Assembly: GCF_000614125.1 (NCBI RefSeq)
Contig: NZ_BAKJ01000038.1
Coordinates: 1 to 46,018 of the forward strand
Source of the DNA: Bacteroides rodentium JCM 16496
GTDB lineage: Bacteria > Bacteroidota > Bacteroidia > Bacteroidales > Bacteroidaceae
Reading direction: 5' to 3'
Length of the DNA: 46,018 nucleotides
Both the position numbers and the translations under genes were made by a program. Below are positions 26,702 through 37,800 of this stretch, in pieces (within the stretch, counting starts at the first letter, position 1; the number at the start of each line of letters is the position of its first letter). The notes under the pieces were generated by a model that had not been told where the DNA came from, ran no database searches, and saw only the letters and a list, made by a program, of their open reading frames with translations.

Positions 26702-28153
26702 TTACTTAATACCGTGGATATTTGGCAGGAATAGCATCATCTCTTCTAAGAAGAGAGGATCGTCGAACTGGCATGTCTGGCGGTTGTATTGTCCTCCCGG
26801 AGTGTCCCAGAGCATCGGACACATACCCCGCGAGTAGATAGCTTCGGTCACGGAAACTAGGTAGAATCTGACATTTTCTTGTGTTCTTCCGCTGGTAGAT
26901 GCACCATATTCGCCTACAATGATGGGAATACCCTTGTCGACACAATTTGTCTTCAGCAAATCCATATTTTTTTTAAGTTCTTTCTTCTCTTCATCAGTAC
27001 CCCAAGTTTCTTGACCTACTCCCCAACCGGCATCTTCACCTCCACCAAGTATGGCGTATGTAGCCGGAGTGTAGTAATGTACCGTCACTGCTATGCGATT
27101 AGCTGGGTCGTTAGGTATTTTAAACAGAGGATCGAAAGCGTATTCCAATCCTGTGTTGTAGGTTTCCACCATCAGGTGACGTTTGGCATTGTTGCCGCCA
27201 CAAGCTCTCACTGCATCGACGAATATTTGGTTGATGTCGTTGATATAGCCGAATGCTTTTGCTTTTGCGCTTTCTCCTCCGCTCCAGGGAGTCCAGATTT
27301 CATCGTATCCAATTTCGTTCATAGGTTCAAATATCAGGTGGTCGCCATATTTTTCAAGGCATCCGCATATTTGTTGCCATAAATATATGTATTTTTCTTT
27401 GGCTTTCAAATCTGTGGGTACAAGCTTCACCCATTCATTATCGTGGTGTATGTTCACAATGGCTACCATGCCGCAGTCGAGTACCCAGTTAAGAATTGTT
27501 TCCACACGGTTCATCAAGTCGGGATGTATCTCACCGTTTTCGCCCATTAGGTTGTCCCAGCTTACCGGTATGCGCATAGATTTATATCCGGCATCGGCAT
27601 ATCCTTTAATGATTTCCTGAGTGATGATAGGGCTACCCCATGCCTGCTCGTAGTTGAGTATGTTGCTGGGATCTATCCAGTCACCCACGGCATCCAAGGT
27701 GTTGCCGAGGTTGATACCCAATCCCATTTCGTCTACTAACTGTTGGGTAGTGAGGTTTTCGCGCACGGTATAGATGTCGGGAGCAGGTTCGGGCTTATCC
27801 GTATCTCCCGCTGCTTGTTCTACTTTTACTTCGCCTTTGAAGTCTTCTACTTCTATTGTAATCATGGCTGTACGGATTTTGGTTGTCGGGTTAGGCGTAA
27901 GTACCACTTTATATTCTATTCGGTCGTATGAGTTGGTGAATAAACTGACGTAACACCAATTTTCTGAACTTTGGACATTAGCCTCCTTATTGGGAGTGAT
28001 GCTGAAAAGTTTTGTACCACCTTCTTTCCCGAAATCAAGGGAAGTAGGTTGTATGCTGATTTTATATCCGTTTTCTTTTTCATTGTCAGAACAAGTAACG
28101 CTTATGAGTAGTACCAGACTGAAAAGTAATGTGTTTATGATATATTTTTTCAT
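26702..28153 (-). CDS. BACON-GH5 endo-glucanase (probable endo-xyloglucanase), lipoprotein
   Basis: A lipoprotein signal (LISVT-C) suggests a surface location. Residues ~30-115 form a BACON domain (ISIQPTSLDFGKEGGTKLFSITPN, ENWCYVS, KVEQAAG). The GH5 barrel follows from ~130, with LGINLGNTLDAVG, SMRIPVSWDN, acid/base Glu in IFEPMNEIGYDE and nucleophile Glu in IIVGEYGAS. The BACON plus GH5 subfamily 4 layout matches the known vanguard endo-xyloglucanase of Bacteroides ovatus; assignment here is by similarity of layout only. It would cut long xyloglucan chains at the cell surface for SusCD import. It is preceded by a strong hairpin in the gap to the SGBP gene. Confidence 0.88.
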   Translation of the reverse strand: MKKYIINTLLFSLVLLISVTCSDNEKENGYKISIQPTSLDFGKEGGTKLFSITPNKEANVQSSENWCYVSLFTNSYDRIEYKVVLTPNPTTKIRTAMITIEVEDFKGEVKVEQAAGDTDKPEPAPDIYTVRENLTTQQLVDEMGLGINLGNTLDAVGDWIDPSNILNYEQAWGSPIITQEIIKGYADAGYKSMRIPVSWDNLMGENGEIHPDLMNRVETILNWVLDCGMVAIVNIHHDNEWVKLVPTDLKAKEKYIYLWQQICGCLEKYGDHLIFEPMNEIGYDEIWTPWSGGESAKAKAFGYINDINQIFVDAVRACGGNNAKRHLMVETYNTGLEYAFDPLFKIPNDPANRIAVTVHYYTPATYAILGGGEDAGWGVGQETWGTDEEKKELKKNMDLLKTNCVDKGIPIIVGEYGASTSGRTQENVRFYLVSVTEAIYSRGMCPMLWDTPGGQYNRQTCQFDDPLFLEEMMLFLPNIHGIK

Positions 28154-28277
28154 ATCGTTTATTGATTAATCGTTTTTTACGTGATTCAATTTTTAGTAAT
28201 TGTAGTGTATTACCAGTGCAATACGCTTGCATTATTGCGGCAAGCATATATGCATCATTACTGTAAATATTTTCGTT

Positions 28278-28328
28278 AAAATTACTCCGAGTTTGGAGCA
28301 ATATTCGCTTCAGACTCGGAGTAATTTT
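28278..28328 (-). terminator. 15-bp hairpin between SGBP and GH5 genes
   Basis: A perfect 15-bp inverted repeat, AAAATTACTCCGAGT (28278-28292) with ACTCGGAGTAATTTT (28314-28328), has a 21-nt loop. On the minus strand the stem ends in TTTT. It lies 23 bp after the SGBP stop. It likely ends part of the SusC-SusD-SGBP transcript, or protects its 3' end, so that binding proteins are made in excess of the hydrolases. Confidence 0.7.
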
Positions 28329-28351
28329 GGAAGTTATTTATATGCAATGAT

Positions 28352-29809
28352 TTATTTCGCTTTTACAACGCGGAAGTTGTCAAAGTAGAATTCTACCATC
28401 ATCGGACCGAATTCGGTGGGGTTGGTCATTTGTATAGCCAGCTCATCGCCGCTCCGGCTTTGGAATTCGCCCCAGGTGGCCTCATCGACGAGTGAAGAGA
28501 GCGGAATGCTGCATTGCATCCATTCACCTACTTCGGTTTCTCCGGTAAAGTCGCTCAACGGACGATAATCGGTATAGTTGTGACCTTCGTTACCCTTCAG
28601 ATAGAAACGGAAGACGGGACCTTCACCGTATTCCAGTGCCACGAAGCACTCAAATTGAAGCAGGAGGTCGGCTGTCGGAGTAGAAGCTGGCAGGAAGGCG
28701 GCGTCAATGCTCCATACGGCTGTGTTTTGTAATTGTCCCCACCACCAGTTCCATGCTGTAATTTCTCCGGCCAATCGATAGCAGACACCATCGGAAAAAT
28801 AAGGAGCTACTGTGCCATCGGCTGTAATAGCTGCGGCATATCCGCCCCATGAGAACGAACCGATGTTATCGTAATTGAGTACAATGTTTTCCAAAGGATA
28901 GAAGCCCGGTACCTCAGCTGTACCTCCCATGGTGGTGATGGCCAATGTGCAAGTGCCTTGCGGTGCACGCGGCATGGTGAAGGTTAGTACGTCGTAGGCC
29001 TCGCTGATGGTAACTGTAGAAAGGTCTACCATGCGGTTGCCCATCGTAATGGAGGAAATATCCATGAAGTTCTGTCCGAGGACGGTGACTGTAGTACCAG
29101 TGATAGGCATCATGGAACTTACCTTATTGATTGTAGGTGGAAGTGCTGAACGACGGAAAGGAGTGGACGCGGATGCCGTATAGCATTCTATCACTAGGCT
29201 ACCTTCCTCAATCAGTCCTGTCGGTGCCTTGAAGGAAATCTCATCGAATCCTTTGTTCACCGTATAGTCAGTTACCTCTACCGCCACAGGAGCATCGGTA
29301 ATGTTTTCTTGAGCGGTAGTGAAGTAGATACGTTGTATTTCATAGAAGTTGCCTCCTATCACGCGCAGCGGGTCACCTTCGTTTATGGGGAATTTCGTGG
29401 CTATGCGGGTAATATAGGGCGCGGGCGATAGCACGTGCATAGAATAAACTGCTGTGCCGTGCGAGGTCTCGATGCGCAGTTCGCCTTTCAACTCGGGATT
29501 GGCACCTACCAGCGGCAGGTCGGCGGGAATAGTGAGGATGAGATTGGTTGATGTGCTGTAGTTGCCGTTGAACGAAATTTCTTGTTCGTTGATAAACACT
29601 TTCTTCACGCCGTTTAGGTTTTCACCGATAACCACAATCATAGTACCCGGATTTACGTCAGTAAAGGTACTGTCAATCTTTGCTGGATCTGTCAGACGGA
29701 TGTGGTGGATGACGGGGATACCGCCGCCATCATCGTCGCTGCAGGCTGTCAAGAAGTTGCAAGCCATTAAGATGGTAAGCAACACTAAGGGAAATTGTAT
29801 GTATTTCAT
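28352..29809 (-). CDS. Surface glycan-binding lipoprotein (SGBP-B-like, IPT/TIG repeats)
   Basis: A 485-residue lipoprotein (MKYIQFPLVLLTILMACNFLTA-C). Three IPT/TIG immunoglobulin-like repeats follow: ~35-125 (TMIVVIGENLNGVKKVFINEQ), ~128-230 (PLRVIGGNFYEIQRIYF) and ~232-310 (TVTVLGQNFMDISSITMGN). A C-terminal glycan-binding beta-domain (~315-485) is rich in Trp (WNWWWGQLQN) and ends VEFYFDNFRVVKAK. This resembles the xyloglucan-binding SGBP-B of Bacteroides. It holds polysaccharide at the surface for the GH5 and SusCD. It lies 36 bp after SusD, presumably in the same transcript. Confidence 0.87.
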   Translation of the reverse strand: MKYIQFPLVLLTILMACNFLTACSDDDGGGIPVIHHIRLTDPAKIDSTFTDVNPGTMIVVIGENLNGVKKVFINEQEISFNGNYSTSTNLILTIPADLPLVGANPELKGELRIETSHGTAVYSMHVLSPAPYITRIATKFPINEGDPLRVIGGNFYEIQRIYFTTAQENITDAPVAVEVTDYTVNKGFDEISFKAPTGLIEEGSLVIECYTASASTPFRRSALPPTINKVSSMMPITGTTVTVLGQNFMDISSITMGNRMVDLSTVTISEAYDVLTFTMPRAPQGTCTLAITTMGGTAEVPGFYPLENIVLNYDNIGSFSWGGYAAAITADGTVAPYFSDGVCYRLAGEITAWNWWWGQLQNTAVWSIDAAFLPASTPTADLLLQFECFVALEYGEGPVFRFYLKGNEGHNYTDYRPLSDFTGETEVGEWMQCSIPLSSLVDEATWGEFQSRSGDELAIQMTNPTEFGPMMVEFYFDNFRVVKAK

Positions 29810-29844
29810 TGTTTGTTTTTTAAAGGTAATGTATAAAGTTTGTT

Positions 29845-31467
29845 TTATTCGCTGAATTCGTAAGCCACAGGCTCTTCGTTCAACAATGGGTTCTGGATGA
29901 TGTCGCTTTCCGGATAGGGCATCATGATGTTGTTGTGGGTGATTTCAACATTCTCGCCCGGTTCCTGCCAGTTTTCCACACCTTCGAGGAAGACATCACC
30001 GTCATATCGGCCGAAGTGCAGATAGCCGTCTTCATCTTTCACAATGTTGTCAACTGTATAACCGCGGTGCTGGTTTTGGAAGTAATTAAGCATATAGTCG
30101 GGTTTCCAGTGATACCAAGATACCATGTCATACCAATTACAATACTCCATGGAAAATTCTATGCGACGCTCACGGATGATGTCTTCAAAGGTGATGCTTT
30201 TCTTGCGTGGAATACAAGCACGGTCGCGGACAAGGTTCAACGCCTCCAGACCGGGACCACCGGTCAGTTCTTCACTGTTGCCGAGACAAGCTTCAGCATA
30301 GGTGAGGTAAACATCGGCCAAACGCAAGATGTAGGTGTTAAGCGGAGAGTTCATAGACTGGATGTAACCGTCATTGTCATCATCGGGACCGCCGGGAACA
30401 CCTTTTTTGATGCTGGAGGTGCTGCCATCGTAGGTATATCCACCATCGGCAATGCAGATATAGGGATAATAGGTTCCCGGAGTACAGAATGTTGCGTTAC
30501 GACGTATGGTATCGCCTACTTCATATTGCTGAAGCATATCAATACTGGCCTGGTAGCTGCTCCAAACGTTGATGCCACCGGTCATCGTACTGTTTCCTGC
30601 AAGGTCGGCAAGCAGGGTGTTGCATACTCCCCAGTCACCCAGTGGTACCCATTGCATGGCGATGAGTGACTCAGGATTGTTGTTATGCTTGTATTTGAAG
30701 AGATCCTCGTAGCGGTCGTAAAGGACGATTCCGCTGTTTTCTATCACGTCGGCTGCTGTCTTTTTTGCCAATTCCAGATATGTATTATCTCGTGTGCCTC
30801 CTGTCCAGCCTGAACGGGCAAGGTAGACTTTGGCCAACATGCCTTTTGCTCCCCAACTACTGACACGACCTTTAGCCGCCGGCATTGTGGGAAGGTTTTC
30901 GGCCGCGAAAGTCAAGTCGCGAATCACTAGCTCAAACACGTCCTCTTCGCGGTGAAGGGGCTGAATGGGGTTGGCTACCACTTTGTCGTTGTCTTCAATG
31001 ATGATGACAGGTCCCCAAAGACGCACCATGTAGAAGTAGGCGCAGGCGCGCATCAGGCGTGCTTCGGCAATGGCAGTCAGCTTGGCCTGCTCGCTTACGT
31101 TGCCGCTGCATTTGGTCTTCACGTCACTGATGACGGCGTTTGCCATGGTGATGACCGAATAAAATCCTTTCCAAGCAGCGGCAAGGTTGTCGTTCAATGC
31201 CGTTACCTTGAAGTTGGTAAATTCCGGGGAACCCCAGCGGCTGAAGTTGTCGTTAGCCCGGTTACTGCCCAGAGGTACGATGGAGCGCTGGTTGAGGTCG
31301 AACCAAGCACGGTTGTAGAGCGGGGCTGTAGCTGCCAATAAGGCTTCATCGGAAGTGTAGAAGGTAACATCCACGTAGTTGCCTTCGGGAGCACGATCCA
31401 GAAAAGAGTCGCTGCACGCAGTGAGCAGGAGGAGCGACGATATGAGGGTGAGAAATCTGTACTTCAT
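29845..31467 (-). CDS. susD: SusD-family starch/glycan-binding outer-membrane lipoprotein
   Basis: The start at MKYRFLTLISSLLLLTA-C (31467) gives a lipoprotein. An N-terminal TPR-type helical region is typical (FLDRAPEGNYVD, EARLMRACAYFYMVRLWG, SWGAKGMLAKVYLARSG), and a C-terminal RagB/SusD segment (LADVYLTYAEACLGN, IIRERRIEFSMEYCNWYDMVSW) closes it. It forms the lid over the SusC barrel and captures oligosaccharides for import. It starts 42 bp after the SusC stop. The gene symbol names the family only. The frame is intact. Confidence 0.93.
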   Translation of the reverse strand: MKYRFLTLISSLLLLTACSDSFLDRAPEGNYVDVTFYTSDEALLAATAPLYNRAWFDLNQRSIVPLGSNRANDNFSRWGSPEFTNFKVTALNDNLAAAWKGFYSVITMANAVISDVKTKCSGNVSEQAKLTAIAEARLMRACAYFYMVRLWGPVIIIEDNDKVVANPIQPLHREEDVFELVIRDLTFAAENLPTMPAAKGRVSSWGAKGMLAKVYLARSGWTGGTRDNTYLELAKKTAADVIENSGIVLYDRYEDLFKYKHNNNPESLIAMQWVPLGDWGVCNTLLADLAGNSTMTGGINVWSSYQASIDMLQQYEVGDTIRRNATFCTPGTYYPYICIADGGYTYDGSTSSIKKGVPGGPDDDNDGYIQSMNSPLNTYILRLADVYLTYAEACLGNSEELTGGPGLEALNLVRDRACIPRKKSITFEDIIRERRIEFSMEYCNWYDMVSWYHWKPDYMLNYFQNQHRGYTVDNIVKDEDGYLHFGRYDGDVFLEGVENWQEPGENVEITHNNIMMPYPESDIIQNPLLNEEPVAYEFSE

Positions 31468-31508
31468 ATTATTTGTCTTTTTTAGTGATAAATGATTTAC
31501 CAAACTCA

Positions 31509-34500
31509 TTAGAAATTAAAATTAAGTCCGAACGTATAGATACGTTGAGAGGGATAACGGGCATCGTCTATACCACGCAAGAGGACATCGTAATTCAATG
31601 CACCTATTTCAGGGTCGTATCCTTTGTAGCCGCTGATAGTGCAAAGGTTCTGGATGTTGACGTAGAGTCTCAGATTGTCTATCTGCAAACGGCGCATCCA
31701 CTTCCGGGGGAATGTATAACCCAATGAAATGTTCTTTATACGGAGGTAAGAAGCATCTTCGATAAAGCGGCTGGAGATACGATTGTTGTCATTGGCGCTA
31801 CTGGTGGTGACACGCTGCACTTTTGCCTGGTCGGCATTGGTGATGTAAACGTTAGAAAGAATTTCATCGCCCAGTTCGGGATCGTGCATGCCGATAAGGG
31901 CAATGTTGGTCGCTTCTTTCAGCAAGTTACTGTTTCGCATGGGGTCGGTAAACGTACGGCGGATAAGGTTGATGGCTTTGTTGCCCACCGAACCGTTGAG
32001 GAAGATGTTAAGGTCGAATCCTTTGTATGCAAGATAGTTGTTGAATCCGAAGGTGAACTTAGGAGCCGGATTACCCAAGAAGGTACGGTCTTTTTCGTCT
32101 ATCACGCCATCTTCGTTAAGGTCCTCGTAAATGTAGTCGCCCACCCAAATACCGTTCTTGTTTATTTGCTGGTTCTTGGGAATAGCCACGTGTACGGGGT
32201 TGCCTGCTTCATCGAGGAGAGTACTTCCGTTGGCGTCTTTCTTATAAAAGTCGCTCTCTTGCTTGAACATGCCGATTACTTTGTAGCCGTAGAACTGTCC
32301 CACCGGTTCGCCTACCATGGTGTAGGTCAGTGTCTCGTTTCCATTCATTCCTGAGATTGCTGATGATTCGGAGTAGAGCTTCGTCACTTCGTTGCGGTTG
32401 ATGGAGAAAGTGAGTCCGGAAGTCCAGGTGAAGTCGCGGGTAAGGATGTTGCGTGTATTCAAGGTAAATTCCACACCTTTGTTGGTCATGGCACCGGCAT
32501 TGACCATGGTGCACTAATCAAGCTGCTTACATAGGCAGGCAGTGAGGCTCGCATCAAGAGGTTATCTGTTTTCTTATAGTAGGCATCGGCGATGAATTCC
32601 ACGCGGTTGTCGAAAAGGGCAAGGTCGATACCTACGTTATAGGAACTGGTTTCTTCCCATTTCAAGGCGCGATTGGGGTAATTGCCGCCATAGAAGCCTG
32701 TTCCCCAGATTGAGGCAGCCGAAGCCATGGTTACTCCATAAGCATAAGAGCCTGCCCATTGATTACCTACCAAACCCCAGCCGAGGCGGAGCTTCAGGGA
32801 GTTGATAGCCTTTACATTTTTCAGGAACGATTCGTTGTTGATTTTCCATGCCAATGCCACGGAGGGGAACCATCCCCAGCGGCTTTCTTTGGCAAATGAT
32901 GAAGAACCGTCGGCACGAAGGGTAGCCGTAAGAAGGTAGCGGTCGTTGAAATTATAGTTCAGACGACCGAAGTAAGACTCAATTGCCGATGAGCCGCGTG
33001 AACTGTTAGCCTTGGCTGTAGTGGCATCTCCTGCATTCAATTCATGAACGGAATTGAAGAGGAAGTTGGTGCGGCTTCCGTCCAAAGATTCCCAGTTGTT
33101 TTCCTGTGCCTCGTGACCTGCCATTGCCGAAATGCTGTGCTTGCCGAACGTTTCGTTATAAGTAAGATAGGTTTTCAAGGTCCAGTTGTAGCCATTGCCG
33201 GCTCCACGCCTTGCTGAAGACTGTTGCTTGAAGAACTCGTATTCGTAAGAAGGAGTGAACTGATAATCGGTATCGTAGTTGAAGTTGGCGGCATATTCCG
33301 TGCGGAACACGAGACCTTTCCACAGTTTCACATCAGCAAAGAAGTCTACATATACTTGTGTGCTGCGGCTGTAGTTCTCGTTTTGGATAAGGTCGGAGAG
33401 AGGATTGGAGAAATAAGTTCCGTACATGTTTTCTGTTTGCATACCGAAACTTCCGTCCGGGTTGCGGGCTGGCACTTCGGGAAGTTGGTTCAAGGCATTG
33501 TAGATGGCACCCGATCCGTCTACGCGGTTGGTCTGCTCGATACGTGCCACTGAAGCGCGCAAGCCGGTAGTGAGCCATTTGTTAATATCGTTGTCCATGT
33601 TGACACGGAAGGAGAAACGTTCGAAGTCGGAACCGAACACAATACCGTCTTGTTGCATGTAACCGCCGGACAAGGAGTACCTCATGTTTTGCGAACCGCC
33701 GGAGATGTTTATCTGGTGGTTGTGCATCGGAGCTGTGCGGAAGATTTCGTCCTGCCAATTGGTTCCTTCACCAAGGAGTGTGGGGTCTTTAAACTCTTCG
33801 CGTTCACCGAAGCCGATAGTTGCGGCACGCAGGTTCTGGTAAGTGGCGTATTCGGGAAGTGACAATGTTTTCAACTTCTTGGGAAGTTGCTGGAGGGCAT
33901 AGTAGCTTCGTATGAAACTTTGGTCTTACCAGTCTCTCCCTGGCGGGTAGTGATAAGCACCACACCGTTGGAGGCGCGGCTACCGTAGATGGCGGTGGCA
34001 GAAGCGTCTTTCAATACTTCCATAGACACGATGTCTGAGGGATTGATAGAGCTGAGCACGCTGTTGTTTTTGTCATTGTTGCCCGATATGGCTACACCGT
34101 CGATGACGTAGAGTGGTTCGTTGCCGTTCAAGGAGTTGATACCACGGATGCTGACGGAGATACCGCCACCCGGAGTACCGGAGTTCTGCGTTACCTGGAC
34201 ACCGGCAGCGCGTCCTTGCAGAGCTTGGTCAAGCGAAGTAACCACAGACTTTTTTAATTCATCGCCCGTCACACTGACCACGGAACCTGTCAAGTCGCTG
34301 CGCTTCATGGTACCATAACCTACTACTACCACTTCGTCCAGCATTTCGGTGTCTTCTTGCAGCTGCACGTCTATACGGGTGGCTTTTTCTACCTTTATTT
34401 CTTTGGAACGGTAGCCGATGTAGGAAACAATCAAAGTCTGCCCTTGATTCGCTTGGACGGAATAATGTCCGTTAAGGTCGGTGGTACCACCGACTTTGGT

Positions 34501-34683
34501 CTCTTTTACTATAACGGTGGCTCCTACAAGTGGTTCACCGTCCGATTCCGATTGGACGGTACCGGTAATCGTTTTGCTTTGTCCGTACATGGAGATTGTA
34601 CCCCAAAACATCATCGCAATGGCAAGTAGTTGCTTTAGTTTAGCCCATTGCCATTGTGAACATACATTTGCGTGTAACTTCAT
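31509..34683 (-). CDS. susC: SusC-family TonB-dependent oligosaccharide transporter, frameshifted
   Basis: An outer-membrane TonB-dependent transporter. After the signal peptide come a carboxypeptidase-regulatory-like domain (~38-112, GTVQSESDGEPLVGATVIVK), the TonB box region (DEVVVVGYGTMKRSDLTGSV), the plug domain with the SusC hallmark LQGRAAGVQVTQNSGTPGG, and a ~22-strand barrel ending YTFGLNFNF. Two single bases are missing: near 33905 (restores VSYEGYYALQQLPKKLKT) and near 32508 (restores SLISAPMVNAGAMT). Repaired length is ~1058 residues, normal for SusC. It is the first structural gene of the main PUL transcript, 120 bp after the HTCS gene. The symbol names the family only. Confidence 0.92.
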
Positions 34684-34731
34684 AATACTTTAGTTTAAAG
34701 TTTTAAAAATTTTGTTGTTAAAAAGGTATCA

Positions 34732-34739
34732 CAAAGATG
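34732..34739 (-). promoter_or_regulatory. Possible -7 element of the susC promoter
   Basis: In the 120-bp gap between HTCS and SusC the minus strand has CATCTTTG, one mismatch from TAnnTTTG. A TTTG upstream is only 14 bases away rather than 18-20. The call is weak; an activator-dependent promoter may not match the consensus. Confidence 0.3.
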
Positions 34740-34803
34740 TGCAGTTGTCACGACAAAGAGGGTACGCTATGTCTTAAATGATGTGCTTTTATGTTTCATG
34801 TTA

Positions 34804-37800
34804 TCATTTTAGGTTGCGAATGTAATCAGAAGGTGATATTCCGAACTCATTTTTAAAGTTGATGGTAAATCTCTTCGGTGAGTTGAATCCTACTTCATAA
34901 GCTATTTCTGCAATTTGCAGCTGGCTTTTCTCTAAAAGCTGTTTGCTTCGCTTTAGGCGGATGATGCGGATGAATTCCGCCGGTCCCTTGCCGGTGATGC
35001 ACATCAGTTTCTTGTAGAGGTGGCTGCGGCTTAGCCCCAATTCCGCGCCCAGCGTTTCTACCGAGAAATCCGGGTTGGACATGTGCTCCTCCACTATCTT
35101 GATGGCTTTGCTGATGAACTGTTCATCCAGTGGAGTGATGGTTATCTCGTTCGGGGCGACTTCCACTTTACGGCTGAACTGGTGGTGGCATTTCTCCGTC
35201 CACTCGATGAACTTCCTGATGCGCAGTTTCAGCAGGTTGAAGTCGAACGGCTTCACGATGTAGTCATCGGCTCCCTGCTCGAATCCCTCTGTCTTGTACT
35301 CTTCGGCAGCACGGGCTGTAAGCAGTATGACGGGGATATGTGACCATTGTACGTTGGTCTTGATTTGCCGTAGCAGTTCCATTCCGTTCATTACCGGCAT
35401 CATGACATCGCTCACCACAATGTTGATGTCGGTGTCGTTCGTTTCCAGAACTTTCAAAGCTTCCATTCCATTATGGGCGGTCAGAACTTCGTACTCCTGC
35501 GAAAGGCACTCGGCCATGAAGGTGCAAAAATCCTTGTTGTCGTCCACGAAGAGGATGGTATATTGTGTTTTAGATGCTGACGGGGGTGTAGTACTTTTTT
35601 CCATACGGTTCTTCTGAGCATCTTCAGGGTACAGCTCTTCCTTTTCACCTGCGCTTGCCGTAATGGGTAGCTTGACGGTGAACACGGTACCTTTGGGGAA
35701 GTTGTCTGCCACGGTGATGCTGCCATTGTGCAGGTGTACGTATTCATTGGCAATGTGTAGACCTATACCGCTACCGGTTTTTTCTTGGGGCTGCGCTACT
35801 TGGTAGAAGCGTTCGAAGATGTGTTTCTTGTCTTTGTCTGTGATGCCCTGCCCGTTGTCGGCCACGCAGATACACACGTCATCGTTCTCGCAATAAAGGT
35901 GTACGTTGACTTCGCCCTTGTCCGGGGTGTACTTGAAGGCATTGGACAGCAGGTTGTTGATGACTTTCTCAATCTTCACCGGGTCGAAGGACATGTCAAG
36001 GCTGTCTATTTCGCACATGAAGCTGAAGCGTATGCCGCGACCGATGGCGTATTCCTGAAAGGTGTTGCACACTTCGCGTACGAATCTTACGATGTCTCCC
36101 GACTTGCAGTGTATTGTCTCCGCTCCCACATCCAGTTTGCGGAAGTCGAGCAGGGAATTTATCAGTTTGAGCAGTTGCTGTGCGTTTTTGTGGATGATTT
36201 CCAGTTTCTTGTGTACGGTTTCATCCTTCTCTTCGGACAGCAGCATTTGTAGCGGGCTGATGATGAGTGTCAACGGTGTGCGCAGGTCGTGGCTGATGTT
36301 GGTGAAGAATTTCAACTTCATCTCATTCAGCAACAACTTTTGGCTTTGCTCCAATTTCTGCCGCTGCTGTTCCAGCTTTTTCCGGTGGCTTTTTCTGATA
36401 TGCCATGCTCCATAGGCGAGGAAGAGTGCCAGGAGCAGGGCGTACAAGGCGACGGCTCCACCGGACAGATAGAAAGGTGGCAGTACGGTGATGTCCAGTC
36501 GGGTGGGTTCATCGTTCCAGTCCCCCTCGCTGCTGCATGCTTTGACCTGTAGTTTGTATTTGCCGGGAGGAAGGGTGGTAAAGGTAATCTTGTGTTCGTT
36601 CGTATGGTACCATTGTTTATCCATCCCTTCCAGTTTGTAGGCATAGCTTGTCTTTTCTGCATTCAGCAAGTGCCCGGCAGCAAGTTCCAGGCAAATGAGG
36701 TTGTCATCGTGTCTCACTGTGAGCGAAGTTGTCTTGCCGATGACCTTCGTCAGTAGTTTGCGCCCCTCGTATATGGAGTCCACTTCAATTCGCCGGTTGC
36801 CGATGGTCAGGCTTGTGAAGTAGGCTTTGCTCGGTGGAAGGGGCTTCCCGACCTGCTTGTTAGGATTTACCGATGTATAGCCATTGGCGTTTCCCAGTAG
36901 CAAGTCACCGCTGGCCAGCTTACAGGCAGAGTGTGTGTTGAAATAGTTGTCGGATAGCCCGTCCTTGATGGAAAGGTTCTTGAAGGTGAAACTGAAGCTG
37001 CCGCAGGTGTCCGGGGTGATTTCCAAAGCCGATAAGCCGTTGCTGGTGGCTATCCATATATTGCCGCGGTTGTCTTGAAGGATGCTTTTCACGAGGTTGT
37101 CGCACAACCCGTCTGTGGTGTCGAAACAATACAGTGAGTCGTTCCGCAAGTCCCATGCCGTCAGCCCTTGCTTGTGCCCCAGCCATAATATGTCCTTGTC
37201 ATCCTTGAATACCGTGGACACGAACTCTTGTCTGAACCTCCGGGTCCCTTCCCGGTTGGTAAGAGCCTTTCGGCTTTCTTGGTCGTGATGTCCATCACGC
37301 AGAGCCCGTAGGTCGTTCCTATGTACATCTTGTCACCGTGGTCGTAGTAGAAGTCCAATGCGCTGATGAGATGTCCGTCCGGGTACATATGCTTACTGAC
37401 TGTGCCCAGGTCCGGGTTGTAGCATACCAGCGGTTGCCTTACGCTCCCTATCCATAGGTTGCCATAACGGTCTTCTTTCAGGTTGACTATTTCCTTATGT
37501 GGCAGGGGGCTGTTTTCGGGGGTAAGATGGCGGACACGACCGTTTTCGAGGCAGAACAATCCGTCTTGGTAACTTCCCGCCCAAATCCGCCCTTTGTGGT
37601 CTTCTTCCAAGCAGACGATGGCCACATCGGGTAATGGTAGCTTGCGGAGGGCGTAGCTTTTTGCTTTTCTTCCACATAAAGCCCGTTGCCGTCTGTTCCC
37701 AGCCAGATGTTTCCCGCCTTGTCTTCCAGGATGGCGGCTATGTCGCCGCATAGGTGGTGGCACGAGCTGATGAATTCGTGGAAGCGGTCGTGGCAATAGG

